A DNA stretch of 64,000 nt from Panopea generosa (GCA_029582155.1 CM055906.1:62001-126000), one strand, 5' to 3'. Positions 1-12,745 are shown, counted from the first letter of the stretch. Numbers and translations are program-made. The notes: generated by a model from the letters alone, not told the origin.

Positions 1-3000
1 ACATTAACAGGAATGATTAACTGGAAAGAATAAATTATACTATAACCTATAAAGTAGATTAAAACGTTCTATACAGCCAGTAATTGATAAGCTCACTGCA
101 GTATAAATAAATTATTAAAAGAGTAATAATGAAACTTAGAAGGTAACAAAATTATCAATCATCTGAATTAAAGTAGCAACAACTGTTAATTTGATATAGT
201 AGAATAAACATTACATACAGGAACAGATGTTTTGGCAAGCTAATTACAGTATGAATAAATATCACATATCTCATCCTAATATAATGTCAGCTTTGAAACA
301 AGTTTAAATCACAACACATATATTAACAGGAATAATTAACTGGAAAGAATAAATTATACTATAACCTGTAAAGTAGATTAAAACATTCTATACAGCCAGT
401 AATGTGGTGCGTCTTTCAGATGTAACCACACAACTGGATAATTAATAAGCTCACTGCAGTATAAATAAATTATTAAGAGACTAAAATAATGAAGCTTTGA
501 AGGTAACATAATTATAAATCATCTGAAATAAACTAGCGACAACTGTTAATTTGATATAGTAGAATAATCGTTACATACAGGAACATGACTATTGAGTGTA
601 ATACTCTTTAGATTATGTATCACTTTCACTTGTTAGAATGTATGAAACTCACAGTTCCATATACTTCTACAGTATGCAGTGCAAAGTCGATACCTGCAAG
701 ATTGACATCTTATCTGATGTATTGATAGTTGTACGACGGAGGAGTTTCATGGGCCAGGCTACCTCTTTCATCTACTGTTAGCTCAGATGTAGTTGTTCTT
801 TCAAGCAGTCACTTTAATATGGTAATATGGGCTGGCTGGGAGCAATGTTATGAGCCAGGCCAAAGCTCCTTCAGCTGAACAAAACCTCGAAATTAATTTT
901 GCTTTAATGACCTTTATTATTGGAGTATTTTACAAACCTATACAATATAAAAAAAAGTGTATCTATATTACAGTGAATAAATATAACATATCTCATACTA
1001 ATATAATCTCAGCTTTGAAACAAGTTTAAATCCTAACACATACATTGATAGGATCGATTAACTGGAAAGAATAAAATATACTATAACCTATAAAGTAGAT
1101 TCAAACATTCTATAGAGTCAGTAATGTGGTGCATCTTTCAGATGTAACCATACAACAGCATAATTGGTAAGCTCACTGCAGTATAAATAAATTATAAAGA
1201 GACTAATACTGAAGCTTTGAAGGTAACATAATTATAAATCATCTGAAATAAACTAGCGACAACTGTTAATTTGATATAGTAGAATAATCATACATACTAC
1301 ACAACAGCATAATTGATAAGCTCACTGCAGTATAAATAAATCATTAAGAGACTAATAATGAAGCTTTGAAGGTAACATAATTATAAATCGTCTGAAATAA
1401 ACTAGCGACAACTGTTAATTTGATATAGAAGAATAATCGTTACATACAGGAACAGATGATTTGGCAAGCTAATTAAAGTATGAATAAATATCACATATCT
1501 CATCCTAATGTAATGTCAGGTTTGCAACAAGTTTAAATCACAACACATACATTAACAGGAATGATTAACTGGAAAGAATAAATTATACTATAACCTATCA
1601 AGTAGATTAAAACGTTCTATACAGCCAGTAATTGATAAGCTCACTGCAGTATAAATAAATTATTAAAAGAGTAATAATGAAACTTAGAAGGTAACAAAAT
1701 TATCAATCATCTGAATTAAAGTAGCAACAACTGTTAATTTGATATAGTAGAATAAACATTACATACAGGAACAGATGTTTTGGCAAGCTAATTACAGTAT
1801 GAATAAATATCACGTATCTCATCCAAATATAATGTCAGCTTTGAAACAAGTTTAAATCACAACACATATATTAACAGGAATAATTAACTGTCAAGAATAA
1901 ATTATACTATAACCTGTAAAGTAGATTAAAACATTCTATACAGCCAGTAATGTGGTGCGTCTTTCAGATGTAACCACACAACTGGATAATTAATAAGCTC
2001 ACTGCAGTATAAATAAATTATTAAGAGACTAAAATAATGAAGCTTTGAAGGTAACATAATTATAAATCATCTGAAATAAACTAGCGACAACTGTTAATTT
2101 GATATAGTAGAATAATAGTTACATACAGGAACATGACTATTGAGTGTAATACTCTTTAGATTATGTATCACTTTCACTTGTTAGAATGTATGAAACTCAC
2201 AGTTCCATATACTTCTACAGTATGCAGTGCAAAGTAGATACCTGCAAGATTGACATCTTATCTGATGTATTGATAGTTGTACGACGGAGGAGTTTCATGG
2301 GCCAGGCTACCTCTTTCATCTACTGTTAGCTCAGATGTAGTTGTTCTTTCAAGCAGTCACTTTAATATGGTAATATGGGCTGGCTGGGAGCAATGTTATG
2401 AGCCAGGCCAAAGCTCCTTCAGCTGAACAAAACCTCGAAATTAATTTTGCTTTAATGACCTTTATTATTGGAGTATTTTACAAACCTATACAATATAAAA
2501 AAAAGTGTATGTATATTACAGTGAATAAATATAACATATCTCGTACTAATATAATCTCAGCTTTGAAACAAGTTTAAATCCTGACACATACATTGATAGG
2601 ATCGATTAACTGGAAAGAATAAAATATACTATAACCTATAAAGTAGATTCAAACATTCTATAGAGTCAGTAATGTGGTGCATCTTTCAGATGTAACCATA
2701 CAACAGCATAATTGGTAAGCTCACTGCAGTATAAATAAATTATAAAGAGACTAATACTGAAGCTTTGAAGGTAACATAATTATAAATTATCTGAAATAAA
2801 CTAGCGACAACTGTTAATTTGATATAGTAGAATAATCATACATACTACACAACAGCATAATTGATAAGCTCACTGCAGTATAAATAAATCATTAAGGGAC
2901 TAATAATGAAGCTTTGAAGGTAACATAATTATAAATCGTCTGAAATAAACTAGCGACAACTGTTAATTTGATATAGTAGAATAATCATACATACCAGACA

Positions 3001-6000
3001 ACAGCATAATTGATAAGCTCACTGCAGTATAAATAAATTATTAAGGGACTAATATTGAAATTTTGAAGGTAACATAATTATGAAACACCTGAAATAAACT
3101 AGCGACAACTGTTAATTTGATATAGTAGAATAATTGTTACATACAGGAGCAGATGTTTTGTCAAGCTTATTACAGTATAAATAAATATCACATATCTCAT
3201 CCTAATATAACCTTAGCTTTGAAACAAGTTTAAATCACAAACTAGCGACAACTGTTAATTTGATATAGAAGAATAATCGTTACATACAGGAACAGACGAT
3301 TTGGCAAGCTAATTACAGTATGAATAAATATCACATATCTCATCCTAATATAATGTCAGGTTTGCAACAAGTTTAAATCACAACACTACATTAACAGGAA
3401 TGATTGACTGGAAAGAATAAATTATACTATAACCTATCAAGTAGATTAAAATGTTCTCTACGGCCAGTAATTGATAAGCTCACTGCAGTATAAATAAATT
3501 ATTAAAAGAGTAATAATGAAACTTAGAAGGTAACAAAATTATCAATCATCTGAATTAAAGTAGCAACAACTGTTAATTTGATATAGTAGAATAAACATTA
3601 CATACAGGAACAGATGTTTTGGCAAGCTAATTACAGTATGAATAAATATCACATATCTCATCTTAATATAATGTCAGCTTTGAAACAAGTTTAAATCACA
3701 ACACATATATTAACAGGAATAATTAACTGGAAAGAATAAATTATACTATAACCTGTAAAGTAGATTAAAACATTCTATACAGCCAGTAATGTGGTGCGTC
3801 TTTCAGATGTAACCACACAACTGGATAATTAATAAGCTCACTGCAGTATAAATAAATTATTAAGAGACTAAAATAATGAAGCTTTGAAGGTAACATAATT
3901 ATAAATCATCCGAAATAAACTAGCGACAACTGTTAATTTGATATAGTAGAATAATCGTTACATACAGGAACATGACTATTGAGTGTAATACTCTTTAGAT
4001 TATGTATCACTTTCACTTGTTAGAATGTATGAAACTCAAAGTTCCATATATTTCTACAGTATGCAGAGCAAAGTCGATACCTGCAAGATTGACATCTTAT
4101 CTGATGTATTGATAGTTGTATGACAGAGGTGGTCTAAGGGCCAGGCTACCTCTTTCATTTACTGTTAGCTCAGATGTAGTTGTTCTTTCAAGCAAATGAT
4201 TTGGCAAGCTTATTATAGCATGAATAAATATCACATATCTCATCCTAATATAATCTCAGCTTTGAAACAAGTTTAAATCACAACACATACATTAACAGGA
4301 ATGATTAACTGGAAAGAATAAATTATACTATAACCTATAAAGTAGATTAAAACGTTCTCTACAGCCAGTAATTGATAAGCTCACTGCAGTATAAATAAAT
4401 TATTAAAAGAGTAATAATGAAACTTAGAAGGTAACAAAATTATCAATCATCTGAATTAAAGTAGCAACAACTGTTAATTTGATATAGTAGAATAAACATT
4501 ACATACAGGAACAGATGTTTTGGCAAGCTAATTACAGTATGAATAAATATCACATATCTCATCCTAATATAATGTCAGCTTTGCAACAAGTTTAAATCAC
4601 AACACATACATTAACAGGAATGATTAACTGGAAAGAATAAATTATACTATAACCTATAAAGTAGATTAAAACATTCTATACAGCCAGTAATGTGGTGCGT
4701 CTTTCAGATGTTACCCCACAACTGTATAATTGATGAGCTCACTGCAGTATAAATAAAATATTAAGAGACTAAAAATGAAGCTTTGAAGGTAACATAATTA
4801 TAAATTATCTGAAATAAACAAGCGACAGCTATTAATTTGATATAGTAGAATAATCGTTACATACAGGAACATGACTATTGAGTGTAATACTCTTTAGATT
4901 ATGGATCATTTTCACTTGTTAGAATGTATGAAACTCACAGTTCCATATATTTCTACAGTATGCAGTGCAAAGTTGATATCTGCAAGATTGACATCTTATC
5001 TGATGTATTGATAGTTGTATGACTGAGGTGTTCTAAGGGCCAGGCTACCTCTTTCATTTACTGTTAGCTCAGATGTAGTGGTTCTTTAAAGCAAATGATT
5101 TGGCAAGCTTATTATAGCATGAATAAATATCACATATCTCATCCTAATATAATCTCAGCTTTGAAACAAGTTTAAATCACAACACATACATTAACAGGAA
5201 TGATTAACTGGAAAGAATAAATTATACTATAACCTATAAAGTAGATTAAAACGTTCTCTACAGCCAGTAATTGATAAGCTCACTGCAGTATCAATAAATT
5301 ATTGAAAGAGTAATGATGAAACTTAGAAGGTAACAAAATTATCAATCGTCTGAATAAAAGTAGCAACAACTGTTAATTTGATATAGTAGAATAAACATTA
5401 CATACAGGAACAGATGTTTTGGCAAGCTAATTACAGTATGAATAAATATCACATATCTCATCCTAATATAATGTCAGCTTTGAAACAAGTTTAAATCACA
5501 ACATATATATTAACAGGAATAATTAACTGGAAAGAATAAATTATACTATAACCTGTAAAGTAGATTAAAACATTCTATACAGCCAGTAATGTGGTGCGTC
5601 TTTCAGATGTAACCACACAACTGGATAATTAATAAGCTCACTGCAGTATAAATAAATTATTAAGAGACTAAAATAATGAAGCTTTGAAGGTAACATAATT
5701 ATAAATCATCTGAAATAAACTAGCGACAACTGTTAATTTGATATAGAAGAATAATCGTTACATACAGGAACATGACTATTGGGTGTAATACTCTTTAGAT
5801 TATGTATCACTTTCACTTGTTAGAATGTATGAAACTCAAAGTTCCATATATTTCTACAGTATGCAGTGCAAAGTCGATACCTGCAAGATTGACATCTTAT
5901 CTGATGTATTGATAGTTGTATGACAGAGGTGTTCTAAGGGCCAGGCTACCTCTTTCATTTACTGTTAGCTCAGATGTAGTGGTTCTTTCAAGCAAATGAT

Positions 6001-7429
6001 TTGGCAAGCTTATTATAGCATGAATAAATATCACATATCTCATCCTAATATAATCTCAGCTTTGAAACAAGTTTAAATCACAACACATACATTAAGAGGA
6101 ATGATTAACTGGAAAGAATAAATTATACTATAACCTATAAAGTAGATTAAAACGTTCTATACAGCCAGTAATTGATAAGCTCACTGCAGTATAAATAAAT
6201 GATTAAAAGAGTAATAATGAAACTTAGAAGGTAACAAAATTATCAATCATCTGAATTAAAGTAGCAACAACTGTTAATTTGATATAGTAGAATAAATATT
6301 ACATACAGGAACAGATGTTTTGGCAAGCTAATTACAGTATGAATAAATATCACACATCTCATCCTAATATAATGTCAGCTTTGAAACAAGTTTAAATCAC
6401 AACACATATATTAACAGGAATAATTAACTGGAAAGAATAAATTATACTATAACCTGTAAAGTAGATTAAAACATTCTATACAGCCAGTAATGTGGTGCGT
6501 CTTTCAGATGTAACCACACAACTGGATAATTATTAAGCTCACTGCAGTATAAATAAATTATTAAAAGACTAAAATAATGAAGCTTTGAAGGTAACATAAT
6601 TATAAATCATCTGAAATAAACTAGCGACAACTGTTAATTTGATATAGTAGAATAATCGTTACATACAGGAACATGACTATTGAGTGTAATACTCTTTAGA
6701 TTATGTATCACTTTCACTTTTAGAATGTATGAAACTCACAGTTCCATATACTTCTACAGTATGCAGTGCAAAGTCGATACCTGCAAGATTGACATCTTAT
6801 CTGATGTATTGATAGTTGTACGACGGAGGAGTTTCATGGGCCAGGCTACCTCTTTCATCTACTGTTAGCTCAGATGTAGTTGTTCTTTCAAGCAGTCACT
6901 TTAATATGGTAATATGGGCTGGCTGGGAGCAATGTTATGAGCCAGGCCAAAGCTCCTTCAGCTGAACAAAACCTCGAAATTAATTTTGCTTTAATGACCT
7001 TTATTATTGGAGTATTTTACAAACCTATACAATATAAAAAAAAGTGTATCTATATTACAGTGAATAAATATAACATATCTCATACTAATATAATCTCAGC
7101 TTTGAAACAAGTTTAAATCCTAACACATACGTTGATAGGAACGATTAACTGGAAAGAATAAAATATACTATAACCTATAAAGTAGATTCAAACATTCTAT
7201 AGAGTCAGTAATGTGGTGCATCTTTCAGATGTAACCATACAACAGCATAATTGGTAAGCTCACTGCAGTATAAGTAAATTATAAAGAGACTAATACTGAT
7301 GCTTTGAAGGTAACATAATTATAAATCATCTGAAATAAACTAGCGACAACTGTTAATTTGATATAGTAGAATAATCATACATACTACACAACAGCATAAT
7401 TGATAAGCTCACTGCAGTATAAATAAATC
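1..7429. repeat. AT-rich complex satellite with higher-order blocks
   Basis: Monomers of roughly 300 bp recur with conserved segments such as AAGCTCACTGCAGTATAAAT, ACTGTTAATTTGATATAG, ATTAACTGGAAAGAATAAA and CTTTGAAACAAGTTTAAATC. The phrase ACATTAACAGGAATGATT marks block starts at 1, 1549, 3388, 4289, 5188 and 6089, giving block lengths of 1548, 1839, 901, 899, 901 and at least 1341 bp. A less AT-rich insert beginning CATGACTATTG occurs once per block (584, 2132, 3971, 4870, 5771, 6672). It is long in blocks 1, 2 and 6 and truncated in blocks 3-5. Short open frames in it are not conserved as proteins. The array starts before the window and breaks off at about 7429 within a monomer. I see no gene in it. 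It could be a pure satellite or a tandemly amplified non-autonomous element. Confidence 0.9.
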
Positions 7430-7650
7430 ATGGGGACTCTGAGATACACTGCCACATTTTTGTATTTTTCCTATGTAAAACACAAGTCAATTACTTAGTG
7501 ACTTTTATTTTATGGCCACTATGAGTCAGTAGAGCGTCCTCAGGCCCTCTTGGGCCTCTTGTTTAACTACATCATAATATAAAATACTATATGTTATCAA
7601 TAGTCTTATATTTATTGTGGCTTTAAGTTATCTATTTCTTTTCATTTCAG
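7430..7650. other. Unique sequence with a possible repeat end and a splice acceptor
   Basis: This stretch joins the satellite to the hAT-like exon. At about 7541-7573 the phrase GGCCCTCTTGGGCCTCTTGT resembles the right end of the interspersed repeat at 43816-44314 (ATGGGCCTCCTGTT), so part of it may be the end of a copy of that family. A pyrimidine-rich tract ending TTTCATTTCAG at 7650 is a good splice acceptor for the next feature. Confidence 0.4.
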
Positions 7651-7835
7651 ACTGTGCGAGGGGCTTCTCAACGCTGAAGAGACTGAAGACCAATCACAGC
7701 AACTCTCTCAGTAGCAAGGTCTTGAACACTCTTCTTGCCATTTCAATGGATGGACCAAAAATAGAGGAATTCAACTTTGGTATATGTGTTGAAGCCTGGC
7801 ACACTGAGAAGCACAGGAGGTCCTCATTACTGTAA
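7651..7835 (+). pseudogene. Terminal exon resembling hAT transposase / ZNF862-like C-terminus
   Basis: Read from the acceptor at 7650, the exon completes a codon with its first two bases and encodes about 61 residues to a TAA at 7833-7835. The motif CARGFSTLKRLKTN, then SSKVLNTLLAISMDGPKIEE and FNFGICVEAWH, matches the typical end of hAT-derived proteins, where a C-E-R-G-F-S-x-x-K-R-x-K motif is followed by a dimerisation helix and an 'ISIDGP' segment. No upstream exon is visible: the 5' side runs straight into satellite. The piece is therefore either the last exon of a gene cut off by the satellite or a relic of a hAT element. Family assignment is from motif memory. I am fairly sure of the homology and not of function. 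Confidence 0.6.
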
Positions 7836-8031
7836 AAAAAGGTTTGTGAAACAATTGTGTAGTGTAAAAAAGGACTTTGTGAAACAATTGTGTTGTGTTT
7901 TACTGTTTAAATGAAGAAAAAAAACATGAACTATTTGATTGTTGTTCTATTATTTATTGAAATCTAAAATAATGTGTTTGTGTTGTTTTAATTTGGCACT
8001 GTGCATTTAAATACACATGACATATTGTATG
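7836..8031. other. Possible 3' UTR and flanking DNA, no gene seen
   Basis: AT-rich sequence after the hAT-like stop codon, with a short direct repeat (GTGAAACAATTGTGT occurs near 7846 and 7871). No canonical AATAAA is seen close by. Confidence 0.4.
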
Positions 8032-8272
8032 TTTAATCAGGCCAGGCTTCAGTTTCACCAAAATGTTTAAGTTTTACTTAAATACTTGAAATCTCAACTG
8101 TAATTTAAGTGGTTACTTGTCTATTCTTTAATTAGTTTCATTGAAAATCCGTGTAGTTGTATTGGAACCAGTCTGAATCATGGTCACCTAAACCTTTTTT
8201 TCTAAACTGAAGTTTTTACGTAGCTAAGTAACACTTAAGTATGTTGGTGAAACTAAAGCCTGGTTTAATATG
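8032..8272. mobile_element. MITE with about 45-60-bp terminal inverted repeats
   Basis: The left end (CCAGGCTTCAGTTTCACCAA from 8042) is mirrored by the right end, which ends in TTGGTGAAACTAAAGCCTGG at about 8264. Complementarity continues inward for roughly 45-60 bp with mismatches (AAGTTTTACTTAAATACTT against AAGTGTTACTTAGCTACGT). No open frame lies inside, so this is a non-autonomous inverted-repeat element. TTTAAT flanks both ends (8032-8037 and 8263-8268) and could be a target duplication, but end positions are uncertain. Confidence 0.6.
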
Positions 8273-9204
8273 GTGCTGGTTACTTCAAATCCTTTTACAG
8301 CGTGCAAAATGCACTTACACATTAAATTTTTTCTGGGAAAAGCCCTGCGTTAAATGTGTACTACTATGGCAATACTAAGAACAAACACAAATGGTTTGAC
8401 AAATAGTACTTTTAATTCTTAGCAACAGATAGCAAGTGGCTAAGCGACAGACCAGAGTAAGTGCCCACTCTGTAAGAGACTGACTTTCCTAGGTCAAAAC
8501 ACCTAGTTTATATAGGCCTGACACCACATACAATATTTCACTGTGACTTTTAATGGAGCTGTAACTTGTAAACAAATCAATCAAGCTTTCATTATCTCTC
8601 TGAAAATATGCACAAGCTCTTTCATGTGGACATTTTTTTTGACAGCTTGGTCTGTAGAACACACTGGTCAACTCATCAAACTATACACAAAAGGTTTAAA
8701 TCATGCCATTTTCTAGCAACATGCTGGGGATGGTGTACAGCCTGACCTACATGGAGCAGGTAGTCCTGGACCAGTTTCAATACACATTAATAACATGATG
8801 ACTGATATTAACACCAATGTAGTGTGAAATCAACCAGTCAGATGAGAGAATGTTGTGAAATGAATCTAAAGGGTCAATAACTGCCGCCATTGCTCTATTT
8901 CAACTTATTGCAATATTTACAAATAGTAGCCAAGTGGTCATTGAATATCAAAAATAATGCTTCCGATACAAGTAAGAAAGTCATTTTATAATACAGACCT
9001 GAAAAAATGTATCTCACTATGTCCATTTTTCAGGTTACATAAAACCTGGACAAATGCTCTAGGTTTGTTTATGAATTACGATTTCAAACACGTCTGCTGA
9101 AAACTGATGCAAAACAGGTCAAGGTCAAAAGTTATAAAAATATTTTGCTTGTGTATAGAGGTTCCGAATGAGCGACCTAATAGATGTTGTTTTTATAAGA
9201 AGAG
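8273..9204. other. Intergenic DNA, no gene seen
   Basis: I find no convincing exon, RNA gene or repeat on either strand. Short open frames here have no recognisable motif. Confidence 0.5.
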
Positions 9205-9704
9205 NNNNNNNNNNNNNNNNNNNNNNNNNNNNNNNNNNNNNNNNNNNNNNNNNNNNNNNNNNNNNNNNNNNNNNNNNNNNNNNNNNNNNNNNNNNNNNNN
9301 NNNNNNNNNNNNNNNNNNNNNNNNNNNNNNNNNNNNNNNNNNNNNNNNNNNNNNNNNNNNNNNNNNNNNNNNNNNNNNNNNNNNNNNNNNNNNNNNNNNN
9401 NNNNNNNNNNNNNNNNNNNNNNNNNNNNNNNNNNNNNNNNNNNNNNNNNNNNNNNNNNNNNNNNNNNNNNNNNNNNNNNNNNNNNNNNNNNNNNNNNNNN
9501 NNNNNNNNNNNNNNNNNNNNNNNNNNNNNNNNNNNNNNNNNNNNNNNNNNNNNNNNNNNNNNNNNNNNNNNNNNNNNNNNNNNNNNNNNNNNNNNNNNNN
9601 NNNNNNNNNNNNNNNNNNNNNNNNNNNNNNNNNNNNNNNNNNNNNNNNNNNNNNNNNNNNNNNNNNNNNNNNNNNNNNNNNNNNNNNNNNNNNNNNNNNN
9701 NNNN
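9205..9704. other. Assembly gap (500 N)
   Basis: Exactly 500 N, a conventional placeholder, so the true length is unknown. Open frames running through it are artefacts. Confidence 0.98.
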
Positions 9705-11321
9705 AGAGGTCTCCCCTAAGTAAACTTCTGAAGTTAGACAAATGATGTGTTCGGACTTTATTTGATTTGTGCGTGATTCGACATTCTTTACACATAAAAA
9801 ACAGAAAAAAATGAATTTAATCCTATACTAAAAATCCTATATCACTTATCACGCCGCTCACGCTGACCGACAAGAGTAACTAGTAACACTGCAGTATAGT
9901 TCAAGCAAGAGAAACCAGAGATACATTGGTCATTCATAGCAATAACTACTGCGGGAGAAATAGGTGAGCTTCCACTAATATATTCGGAAGAAATTAACAT
10001 ACACGGTTTTTATGCAGATTTAGAGTTACTCTGTTCTCTTTTTGCTGACGAATTGTAACCAATGGCTTTCTTGCGTATGCCTGGATTTATAAGCCTCTGA
10101 TTAATTGATAGAGTAAAGAAAAAGAAAACATTTTACAACAAATCTGATTTTAAAATAACAAAATTGATGCAAATTAATTTGTTTCCAAAACAGCAGACGT
10201 TCACATATTATTGGAATAAACTATTGGAATGTGCTTAAGTGAATAGATGGCCGAAACTATACTTTGATGTTTTACATAAACGACTTGCATAATTCTGTTT
10301 ACATAAATTGCAGATGTTAACGGAACGTTTGCTGATGGTGCCGGTGTCACCCGTGGTTGTTCCTAAGTTACAGTTCATATGTTAGGAAGGCTTCCCTGTC
10401 AAACTCAGACTCTGGAGGTAAATAGAAATTAGCAAATCATAACTGAGTTCAATACAGCCAAACCCATCAGAATCAGTCACAATGAGTGAAGATTGACCCC
10501 TTAACACAGGTTGACTGCTGAATACAAGCAGTGTATATATCTACGTGTATATTAGAAACCCTAGCCTCATACCTTTCAATGAAAAAAATCCCTTTCGTAG
10601 GTTTATATTCATTTATCCGTTCGTCCGTCCGTCCGTTTATCCGCACACACGAATGGGTAGTTAATTGTGTTGGGATAGTATTGTTTTTTTTGGATGATTG
10701 AAAAACAGTTGAATATAAATTAACCACACAAGTAAATAAGCTGAACGCAAAGAAGCCGCATTTGTTACAACGTCGGTCCGTTCGTATGTCCGTCACACTT
10801 ATCTATATGTTCAATACTCAGTTATAATGTCATATCTGAAGCATTGTTTTATGACTGTCGCTAAGCTTACTATTCAGGTGATTGCCGACATGCTTCGCTT
10901 AGGGTTTAATTTATAGCACGAAAACCCAAGGATAAATTAGCGGGTTTGTTACCAAAATCAATGTGAAAGCTTTAAGATGCATTTATCACGTATCTGAACC
11001 TACATGTGTACTTATACGTTAATGCCAGCATGCGTTGCAGATTTACCGAACTGATGGCAGAAAACGCTATATCGTCTGCTAGAGTTGTATTTCCAGTTCG
11101 TTTCTTTCTAAAATGATCAGTAGTTCGTCTATAGATGTCACACCACTACGGAAGTGCTTCCGGGTCGTAGGGGGCCTGAAATGAGTCCATAGTAAAATTG
11201 AAATGTAGGTCTCATGGTCATATTTTTTATTGAAAATGCTGATTAAGTGCAGATGTATATGTTTGTGAGCTAAATAGTGATGGCGTTGATAAATCAGAGG
11301 TATTTCTTTGTTGTATTTCAG
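9705..11321. other. Intergenic DNA, no gene seen
   Basis: Mostly low-information sequence. It holds a short TCCG-type microsatellite near 10614, a second TCCGT-rich patch near 10774-10794, and a small perfect hairpin, CGGAAG-TG-CTTCCG, near 11150. No coding region is supported. Confidence 0.5.
10614..10643. repeat. Short degenerate (TCCG)n / (GTCC)n microsatellite
   Basis: About seven TCCG-like units. GTCCGTCCGTCC tracts occur near one end of common bivalve interspersed repeats, so it may belong to a decayed copy. Confidence 0.6.
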
Positions 11322-11728
11322 GACTACTTTCCGAGAACTTGCAGTCAGGGATGTGGTGGTAATGCGGCGGAAGTGTCAGATGTGCAGTGTAAATTTTGAC
11401 AGTGACCTCAGCAATTTCAAATTTGTGGAAAAGTTAAACCTTAATGGTATCATTTTCTGTGGATAATTCTGGAGACATTTAATTGCTCTACAAGGAAACG
11501 GGACAAGTATATGGATTGGAAGGTCTGGGAATTGGTCAGAGGCAGGACAATATTGACAATTTATTATAAGTTAAATGGGATTTTGTACAGGTGTGACACC
11601 TATATGAACAGAAAGTGAAAATAGAAGAAATTGAATTACGAAGCTGGTTTTCATCGGATTTACATAAAATTTGAACTACAATCAACTAAAATACAGGGAA
11701 ATTGGATAATATATCAGAAATCTTGAAG
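11322..11728 (+). other. Possible 5' UTR exon of the His-Me finger gene
   Basis: A splice acceptor (TTGTATTTCAG, ending 11321) and a strong donor (TTGAAG|GTATGT at 11729) delimit a 407-bp segment about 210 bp before the next exon. Its first ~145 bases are open in one frame (it contains RRKCQMCSVNF) but reach a stop, so most would be untranslated. An alternative donor follows 11446. This rests on splice-site consensus alone. Confidence 0.3.
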
Positions 11729-11963
11729 GTATGTTTATTTTTAAATTTATTTAAATTCAAACAGTTAAAATATTAAAATTTTACTGATTTTAAGATTTAC
11801 TATGTTATTCTCTTACCCAGCATGCATTTCGCAGCCCCAGTGTAAAAGAATCGTCTGCAGTTGTGCTTCATTCAATTTGGATGTGTTCTTAGACCAATTT
11901 AAATATAATTTAAGAAGAATTTAATTTTTTGAAAATAGATCAATTTTAAAAAACGTGCCCAAA

Positions 11964-12368
11964 ATGGAAGATTTCTTTCAAACTTGCCATGAAAGGCTGG
12001 CCCAGCAGTCTGTACTTCATGAAAATGGTCAATGTATTCAGTGGACCGGCAGTGTCAGCAAGAGTTATGGACAGTTTCGGTATAGGGATCCGAGGTTCTA
12101 CTGCCTGCGGGTCATCGCACACGCAGTGCCCATAGAATGGCATTATTAATCAAATATAAAGACCTTGATATTCCAGCAAAGTGGCAGGCTAGTCATTTGT
12201 GTAATACTAAACTGTGTGTAAATGTATTGCATTTGAATTTAGAGGATAATTATACAAACAACAGTAGAAAACAATCTTTTGAACAGGGTAAATGTACTGG
12301 ACACACTCCTGGGAATGGCTTGCGGGAGCCAGATTGTCTCGTGAAACTTTCCGCAAAGACTTGCACAG
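11964..12368 (+). pseudogene. His-Me finger (homing-endonuclease-like zinc) protein, main exon, frameshifted
   Basis: The ATG at 11964 has a good context (AAAATGG) and begins MEDFFQTCHERL. The first frame carries CIQWTGSVSKSYGQFRYRDP and ends at a TAA at about 12149. The frame that continues the family pattern is different: HRMALLIKYKDLDIP, then SHLCNTKLCVN, LHLNLEDNYTNNSRKQ and KCTGHTPGNGLREPDC. A single indel between about 12090 and 12128 would join them. The pattern matches the zf-His_Me_endon family (I-PpoI-like His-Cys box): S-H-L-C with C-V-N and L-H for one zinc site plus the general-base His, and D-N for metal binding. In the second zinc site the first expected Cys appears as Ser (KQS-F), leaving C, H and C. 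The exon ends at a donor (ACAG|GTAGTT) in phase 1. The frameshift may be real decay or a sequencing error. Activity is not implied: many such genes in invertebrates are uncharacterised. Confidence 0.75.
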
Positions 12369-12479
12369 GTAGTTAATAAATGTAGGGTATTTATTTATGG
12401 ATATGTTGTATATATTAACGTATGCATATCTCTCATATTGCACGTTCAATGTATACATAAAGAAGAATATAACACAAAC

Positions 12480-12604
12480 ACCCCATCCACCCACCCACCC
12501 ACTCACTCACTCACTCACTCACTCACACTCACTCACTCACTCACTCACTCACTCACTCACTCACTCACTCACTCACTCACTCACTTACTCACTCACCAAC
12601 CCAC
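12480..12604. repeat. (ACTC)n / (ACCC)n microsatellite
   Basis: A run of CACT units about 100 bp long with CACC-rich ends. It lies between the convergent His-Me finger exon and transposase relic. The Leu-Thr-His-Ser-rich open frames over it are artefacts. Confidence 0.95.
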
Positions 12605-12745
12605 CCATCTTTTTATTTAGCACTGTTTCGGTCAGCCACAGACCTCAACAGTGGTGCTGCTATACACCAGACAGAGCTTTCCTGTGTCTTTGTTTTGTTT
12701 ACAAGTACTGATTTGCCCTGCCCTGCCGCTACAATGTGGTTCCAG

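Noticed and set aside
6680..6868. A 62-codon frame in the left satellite
   Set aside because: It lies in a satellite module. Other copies of the module carry substitutions and stops in this frame, and its first codon is TTG-like in context.
9107..9795. Open frames of about 200 codons across 9205-9704
   Set aside because: They consist almost wholly of N.
11150..11163. Hairpin CGGAAG-TG-CTTCCG as a terminator or regulatory stem
   Set aside because: Very short, in non-coding eukaryotic DNA, with no adjacent gene end.
12119..12136. A mini-intron reconciling the two frames of the His-Me exon
   Set aside because: The only GT...AG pairs available there would give introns of about 16-25 bp, too short for splicing. 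A frameshift is more likely.
12397..12711. Leu-Thr-His-Ser repeat frames
   Set aside because: Translation of the (ACTC)n microsatellite.
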